Shown here: positions 50,701 to 59,032 of the stretch, in pieces
Position numbering within the stretch: the first letter of the stretch is position 1
Layout of the letters: each line of letters begins with the position of its first letter
Assembly: GCA_033675265.1 (NCBI GenBank)
Contig: JAUJYZ010000543.1
Location: forward strand, 477,501-541,500
Direction of reading: 5' to 3'
Source: Actinostola sp. cb2023
Taxonomy: Eukaryota > Cnidaria > Anthozoa > Actiniaria > Actinostolidae
DNA length: 64,000 bases
Notes under the pieces: model-generated
The model's input: only the letters and a program-made list of their open reading frames with translations
Told to the model about the DNA's origin: nothing
Databases searched by the model: none
Program-made: the position numbers and the translations under genes

Positions 50701-53700
50701 CTACAAGTCACGTGAGTATGATGGCTGCTCACCTGATCTTCAAGTAAAGAATCTTGTTTTGGAATAAAATAATCTGAAACAACAAAATGATTCATTTCAG
50801 TCGCTACTTGAAGGGGCTGAACACGAATATATACAACACGTGTATACGGGGTACCTAGCCCGGGGAAGGGGGGGGGGGGGGAGGGTGTACCTAGTCTATA
50901 CAAGCATCAAGAGTTCCAGATTACTTCCGGTACGCGCGCAATGCATTGTGGGATTATTACAAAGGAAAAGTGAGCACCAAGTGAGCAAAAACATAGCTTG
51001 GGCTCCTGTGTCTAGAATCTCATAATGCATTGCGTGCGTACCGAAAGTCTGGAACTCTTGAATGCTTGTATACAGTTAGTTACCTATAGTTCCTTCAGAG
51101 TCTTGGATTCCCAGTTTGAGGAAATGTGCACGGGCCTCCAACTGTCTCTTTTCACAGGTGTTGAAAACAGCGTCCGTCACCGACATCTCGTTGCTAAGGG
51201 CAATCACGGTACTTTGGTTGCTAGGGAGACTAATACGTAAATAGTTGCCAAGGCTACGCCATTCTGAGTGACTGGAGCTTAGTGACTTCGCCTCGGCCTC
51301 TTCTTCCTCAGCATCGGGTATGTTGTCAAGATTTGACCTACAAATATTAACAACACAGGGTGACCAACATATAATGGCGAACAACACAGGGTGACCAACA
51401 TATACCGAACAACACAGGGTGACCAACATATATGACGAACAACACAGGGTGACCAACATATGACGAACAACACAGGGTGACCAACATATGACGAACAACA
51501 CTGGGTGACCAACATATATGAAGAACAACACAGGGTGACCACCATATGACGAACAACACAGAGTGACCAACATATACCGAACAACACAGGGTGACCAACA
51601 TACGACGAACAACACAGGGTGACCACCATATGACGAACAACACAGAGTGACCAACATATGACGAACAACACAGAGTGACCAACATATACCGAACAACACA
51701 GGGTGACCAACATATGACGAACAACACAGGGTGACCAACATATGACGAACAACACAGGGTGACCAACATATGACGAACAACACAGAGTGACCAACATATG
51801 ACGAACAACACAGGGTGACCAACGTATGACGAACAACACAGGGTGACCAACATACGACGAACAACACAGTGACCAACATATGACGAACAACATAGGGTGA
51901 CCACCATATGACGAACAACATAGGGTGACCAACATATGACGAACAACACAGAGTGACCAACATATGACGAACAACACAGGGTGACCAACATATATGACGA
52001 ACAACACAGGGTGACCAACATATACCGAACAACACAGGGTGACCAACATATATGACGAACAACACAGGGTGACCAACATATGACGAACAACACAGGGTGA
52101 CCAACATATGACGAACAACACAGAGTGACCAACATATACCGAAACAACACAGAGTGACCAACATATACCGAACAACACAGGGTGACCAACATACGACGAA
52201 CAACACAGGGTGACCAACATATGACGAACAACACAGGGTGACCAACATATGACGAACAACACAGAGTGACCAACATATACCGAACAACACAGAGTGACCA
52301 ACATATACCGAACAACACAGGGTGACCAACATACGACGAACAACACAGGGTGACCAACATATGACGAACAACACAGGGTGACCAACATACGACGAACAAC
52401 ACAGTGACCAACATATGACGAACAACATAGGGTGACCACCATATGACGAACAACATAGGGTGACCAACATATGACGAACAAACACAGAGTGACCAACATA
52501 TGACGAACAACACAGGGTGACCAACATATATGACGAACAACACAGGGTGACCAACATATACCGAACAACACAGGGTGACCAACATATATGACGAACAACA
52601 CAGGGTGACCAACATATGACGAACAACACAGGGTGACCAACATATGACGAACAACACAGAGTGACCAACATATATGACCAACATATACCGAACAACACAG
52701 GGTGACCAACATACGACGAACAACACAGGGTGACCAACATATGACGAACAACACAGGGTGACCAACATATGACGAACAACACAGAGTGACCAACATATAC
52801 CGAACAACACAGGGTGACCAACATATGACGAACAACACAGGGTGACCAACATATGACGAACAACACAGGGTGACCAACATATGACGAACAACACAGAGTG
52901 ACCAACATATGACGAACAACACAGGGTGACCAACGTATGACGAACAACACAGGGTATACGACGAACAACACAGTGACCAACATATGACGAACAACATAGG
53001 GTGACCACCATATGACGAACAACATAGGGTGACCAACATATGACGAACAACACAGAGTGACCAACATATGACGAACAACACAGGGTGACCAACATATATG
53101 ACGAACAACACAGGGTGACCAACATATACCGAACAACACAGGGTGACCAACATATATGACGAACAACACAGGGTGACCAACATATGACGAACAACACAGG
53201 GTGACCAACATATGACGAACAACACAGAGTGACCAACATATACCGAACAACACAGAGTGACCAACATATACCGAACAACACAGGGTGACCAACATACGAC
53301 GAACAACACAGGGTGACCAACATATGACGAACAACACAGGGTGACCAACATATGACGAACAACACAGAGTGACCAACATATACCGAACAACACAGAGTGA
53401 CCAACATATACCGAACAACACAGGGTGACCCAACATACGACGAACAACACAGGGTGACCAACGTATGACGAACAACACAGGGTGACCAACATACGACGAA
53501 CAACACAGTGACCAACATATGACGAACAACATAGGGTGACCACCATATGACGAACAACATAGGGTGACCAACATATGACGAACAACACAGAGTGACCAAC
53601 ATATGACGAACAACACAGGGTGACCAACATATATGACGAACAACACAGGGTGACCAACATATACCGAACAACACAGGGTGACCAACATATATGACGAACA

Positions 53701-54646
53701 ACACAGGGTGACCAACATATGACGAACAACACAGGGTGACCAACATATGACGAACAACACAGAGTGACCAACATATACCGAACAACACAGAGTGACCAAC
53801 ATATACCGAACAACACAGGGTGACCAACATACGACGAACAACACAGGGTGACCAACATATGACGAACAACACAGGGTAACCAACATATGACGAACAACAC
53901 AGGGTGACCATAACAACAGTTTACTATATATTTTGATACCTTTTATACTTCGTGGCTGCATTCTTGTTAGAATATCGATCACGTATTGACTTCACGCTTG
54001 CTGCGTCATTAATGCGTAACGAAGTGAAGATGGCACTTTTGATCTTGTTGTAGCCGATGTTGCTTGGTGATCGTTTTGCCTTGTTTCTTGCTTTGACTTC
54101 CTCTTCTGTATATCAAGAGTGATCGATTGGTGTTAGGAAAGCATACTGACTGACTACAGGGCACAACAATATAGTCTAAAGATTATCATCATTATAACCA
54201 CCATCATTATCATTATTATACTACTATTTTAGCTGATGATGATGATGATGATTACGACGATGATGTTGGTGATGATGATGATGAGATATGCAATACGACG
54301 ACGTCGAGGACGACGTAATCCAGACGCTGGACTCTCCTTTCGCTCCTCTTTTTTATTGCACTAAATTTGCTCTCTCTTCTTTACGAATGACATCATCTTT
54401 CTGTGGTCCGAATGACTGAAAACAACTATCCTCACAAATAATGCATGTTCTCGTTCTCCGTTTGCATCGTCAAACATAGGCATTTCACGTTGTAGCTTTG
54501 CACAGAACGCTTGAAGTTTTAATCCATGTCATACATGGAAGTTATTGGATTTTGTAATTAGCGTTATTGTTTCTCTGACGTCGTCGTCGTCCATTCCGTT
54601 CTCGATGCTTTAAAAGCTCCTTGATGATAGTGACGACGACGACAAC

Positions 54647-54686
<40 letters not shown>

Positions 54687-55991
54687 GTGACGATGATGAT
54701 GATGATGGTGATAATGATGATGGTGATGATGATGATGATAATGATTATAGACTTACCTGACGATGGATCTCTTGCGCTGGCAAAAGCGTTAAACGACATG
54801 ACTGAGAATATCCCCAGACGCGTCAAACTTTGTTTGGTTGCCCTGGAAACACAGGCCAACAGTGTTTGCGGGTTGGGTTGTGGAGAACCTTTTACCGCTG
54901 ACATGTAGCACTGTAGGCGGTATGACGTAATGTGTAGTTGTTCCAGGTTCTTCTCCCATCTGGAAATCTGAAAGAACAAAGAAAAACAAACCTGAGTCTA
55001 TAATAAACATTTAATTTATTTATATAGCACTAAAATAATATAATATTCCAATGAAGAAATAGAAAATGCGCGCACGCGTGCTATGTACAGTTTTAGAGCA
55101 GGCGGGAACTGATCAGAACACGAGAGAAGTGTTAGGAGAAGCACGACGCGTAGTGGAGTGCTTCTCAACACTTCTCGAGTGTTCTGATCAGTCCCCAAGT
55201 GCTATAAATCTTCACATAGCACAGCGGGCAAGTTTTCTATTTCTTTTATAAAATACAATTATGATTTTAAGGCAAGTTTTCAATTTTGTTCTTCACATAA
55301 ATGTTTGAATATCTGCGCGCGCGTGCTGTGTGCTCTCAAGCACGCCGGCGGCATACGCATCTTTTGGCCAATCAGAGCGCGCGTTATTCATATAGTTATT
55401 TTATAAAGCGCAATATACATCAATAAATTAATAATAATAATAATCTATCAGTTTCTTTACTGCCCAACCTGTTCAATAAACTGTTTATTCATCTTAGCAT
55501 CCGTCACCACCGTCGACTGAAGTTCCGCCATCTTCTTGATCTTCGAGTCCGAGATTATTTTCTCGTCGACCTTGTTTATGCGCTCAACAAGGCTTTGTAC
55601 CATCTCATCTTTTCTCTTTTGTCTTGAGCCGAGAAGAAGAGAAGCCGCCATTGAATGTATTGCTGTTACCCAGTTCTCTAGATCTGTTTGATTGGCAGCC
55701 TTAAAGATGAATGACATCTGTCAATCATGATTGTAATCTTATCCGCATGGTTGCAAAATTGCGCCTTTAAAAAAAATATTTTATTTATTTATTTTTAATT
55801 TAAAAAAAATGCAATTAAAATTAGTGGTCCAACCATAATTGAAAAGTAAATGTAAAGCGCTTTAAGTGATTGCGAAATGAAATATATCCAGTGACGTGCT
55901 GAATTTTAACCGCTGAAATGCAAGAATTCGCTCTTCTTGATAGAACATGGTGGTCATGTTTGCCAACCATTTGGGGCCAGCAATAAGAATG

Positions 55992-56022
<31 letters not shown>

Positions 56023-56766
56023 CGATCATCAACACCATCATCCATCATCACCACCTTCATCATCATCCATGCATCATCATCATCATCATCACCATCATCT
56101 TCCATCATCACCACCTTCATCATCACCATCATCATCACCATCACCCTACATCATCATCCATGCATCATCATCATCATCACCATCATCCATCATCACCACC
56201 TTCATCATCATCATCATTATCATCATCATCATCATCAGTATCATCATTTTCACTGAATCAAGATACACAGGGATCCCAAGACTTGGTTATGACTTACCTG
56301 GAAATAATACGCTTCTCCCAGCCTCGTACTGACGCTAAGCACGTGATCAAGCTTGGCATACTCGGGTACTGCCTGCGCAATGCAAGAACCGATCTCCAGT
56401 GAGAAACTAGGGTCGTCCAAGTCTTGCGCACTCACGGTCTTCTCGTTACACTGATAGAAATTCAAATTCGCGCTCTTCAAAGTGATCCAGTATTTTCTCC
56501 ATTTCCTGTCAGAAGCCAAGTCCAATTTGCCGCCTTTTCCTCTGGTTAGGACGTGTTTGGCGGATAACCAGCCTGCCTTGCGGGTTGCACCCCCCTGACG
56601 AGACTGCGCAATGCCTGACCGTGGTTTGAAATCAGCGTCAGTACCAAAGCTGCTTACCAGGTCATCATCATCGTGGAACGTAGCACAGATTTCCTGCAGA
56701 AAAGTATCAAATTAAGTACTTGATTGTGAAGATGATGCCAATGCTGGTATGATAATAATAATAATA

Positions 56767-56814
<48 letters not shown>

Positions 56815-56869
56815 GTAATAGTAATAATAATAATGATGATGATGATGATGATGATACTTCATCATCATG

Positions 56870-56904
<35 letters not shown>

Positions 56905-56962
56905 TTTATTCCTCAAAACAAATTACAAATAAGAGATAGAAAAATAGATAAAAATCCTTATT

Positions 56963-57046
<84 letters not shown>

Positions 57047-58990
57047 GATGATGATGATGATACTTCATCATCATGGTAATAATAATAATGATGATAATAA
57101 TAATAATGGTCGTTCTTATATAGCGCATTTCACATTGTCTCAATGCGCTTTACAACCGATGGAGGACATTTTCAGGCTGCATATGATAGGCGCCCATGGC
57201 AGTCGAGTATGCTATAATATGGCAATAATAATGGTAGTGGTTGTTATGATGATGTTGACAGTGATGATTATAGCATGTGATTTTTTTTTGTTTTACAGTC
57301 TGTGATCAGTAATAACTGAAGTACCTGGTAATAACTAACATAGTGCATACCGTGACACTGACACTCAGTGCAAGAGGAATATCAAATCAAAAATTCAAAA
57401 TATCTTACCAAAGTTTCTTCCTGATTCATTTTCTTCATTTCTTTAAAGTAGTTTCTCTCCATCGAGTCTTCTAAAAGACTGCTCTTGTTAGGACTGGGCT
57501 CCAGTGAATGATCAACATCACTACTAAACGATGACCGTTGTTCAAACGACGAAGATGCCTGCGAAACAGGTCTTGTGAAGATGTCAGATGACTCACTTCC
57601 TTCTTCCTCCAACCCAAACCCACTGTCAGGATCACCATTACCACTACTACGAGACGCTCTACCATTACTCGTTCCTGGACTCCCATTGCTATGGAAAACA
57701 GCTCTCATTATGGGAGACACATTACCATGGGAACCAGATCTGTTTTGTGGTGAGACACTACCATGGAAACCAGGTTTTCTTTGATGATTTCTTGAGTGGG
57801 ATAGTGTAGGTGATTCAGAACTATGTTGACGCTCTATGTTGAGCGTGGCTGTGTTGCCTTGGGAACTAGTGGTTTCTATGGAGACCAGAGTATCACTGCT
57901 TCCATACTGCTTGTCTTGACTGTTGTTGGTGTGCGAGGCATCACTTTGTGGAGTTGCTGTCTTGACTTCGTTGTGGGATTGTGGTGAATGCTGAAGGAAT
58001 GAGATTATTGTATGTCACGGTACATTGTATCTTTGTTGCGTTACAGTGTGTGGCTATTACGTCACGCAAAATTTTGTGTTACACTCTAAAAGAATTCAAT
58101 CAGTCAGTTTCCTCAGTGGCACAGACCGCATGCACCCAGTTGCGATTTGTGGACAATATAAGAAAAAGAAAGTGCATTTTTCAACTCAGCGAGCCACAGG
58201 CAGCCCACAGAGAAATAATATGTGCTGATACCAATACACACCATATATCAGTCAAATGACAATGTCACATGTGATCTGAGCTAAGAGTATTGTGTTACCA
58301 TGCAAAAGCTTACTTTACTTATTAAGGATGGTTGAGTGGAAGCGTTGGATGAGTTGGAAGACCACGTACGAACTCGTGCATGCTAATGGCAAATAAATAA
58401 ATAAATGGGAATGCATGAGTGAATGGAAAGAAAATGAGAAAAAATGAATGAAATAAAATAAAGAACTTACATAACAAAAGTCCATGAACGTTTTCGCTTC
58501 TTCCTCTGAGATGAAGTTCAGACCCCATGCATTCTCTAATTAAAAAATGGCAACAAATCACCATGACAACACGTTTCTATAGCAACCATGTTACCATAGC
58601 AACAATAGTGGAATTCATTTAGACTTGCTGAAACTTACTTGATTTCCGATTTCTCCACTGAACAAAGCATTCTGAAGTCTTTTTTAATCGTATCTCTGAA
58701 AACAAAAATGAATTATAAATAACTCAACTGGATTGCAATCAATCCCTGGAGATTTAAAGTACAAAGACACAGCATGCGGCCATGTTGGAGGTACAAACAA
58801 GAGAAGCTAATGAGGAATGCTTCGTTATTGGGCACCAATATGGCTGCCATGATATTAAGTGCAAGTGCAAGTTACCAGCAATATTATTGGTAATGATAAC
58901 TGAGAATGTACACTTCACTTAGGAAGTAAGTAAGGTGAGTAAGAAAGACCACATGGCCCATAAAGTGGGTGGGCTTCTGCAACCTTTTTT

Positions 58991-59032
<42 letters not shown>

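Noticed and set aside
51076..53982. Open frame of 968 residues (and two of ~860) on the minus strand
   Set aside because: Made of a 28-bp minisatellite with no stop in any frame. Its ends run into TIAM exons 10 and 11, which splice across it in phase.
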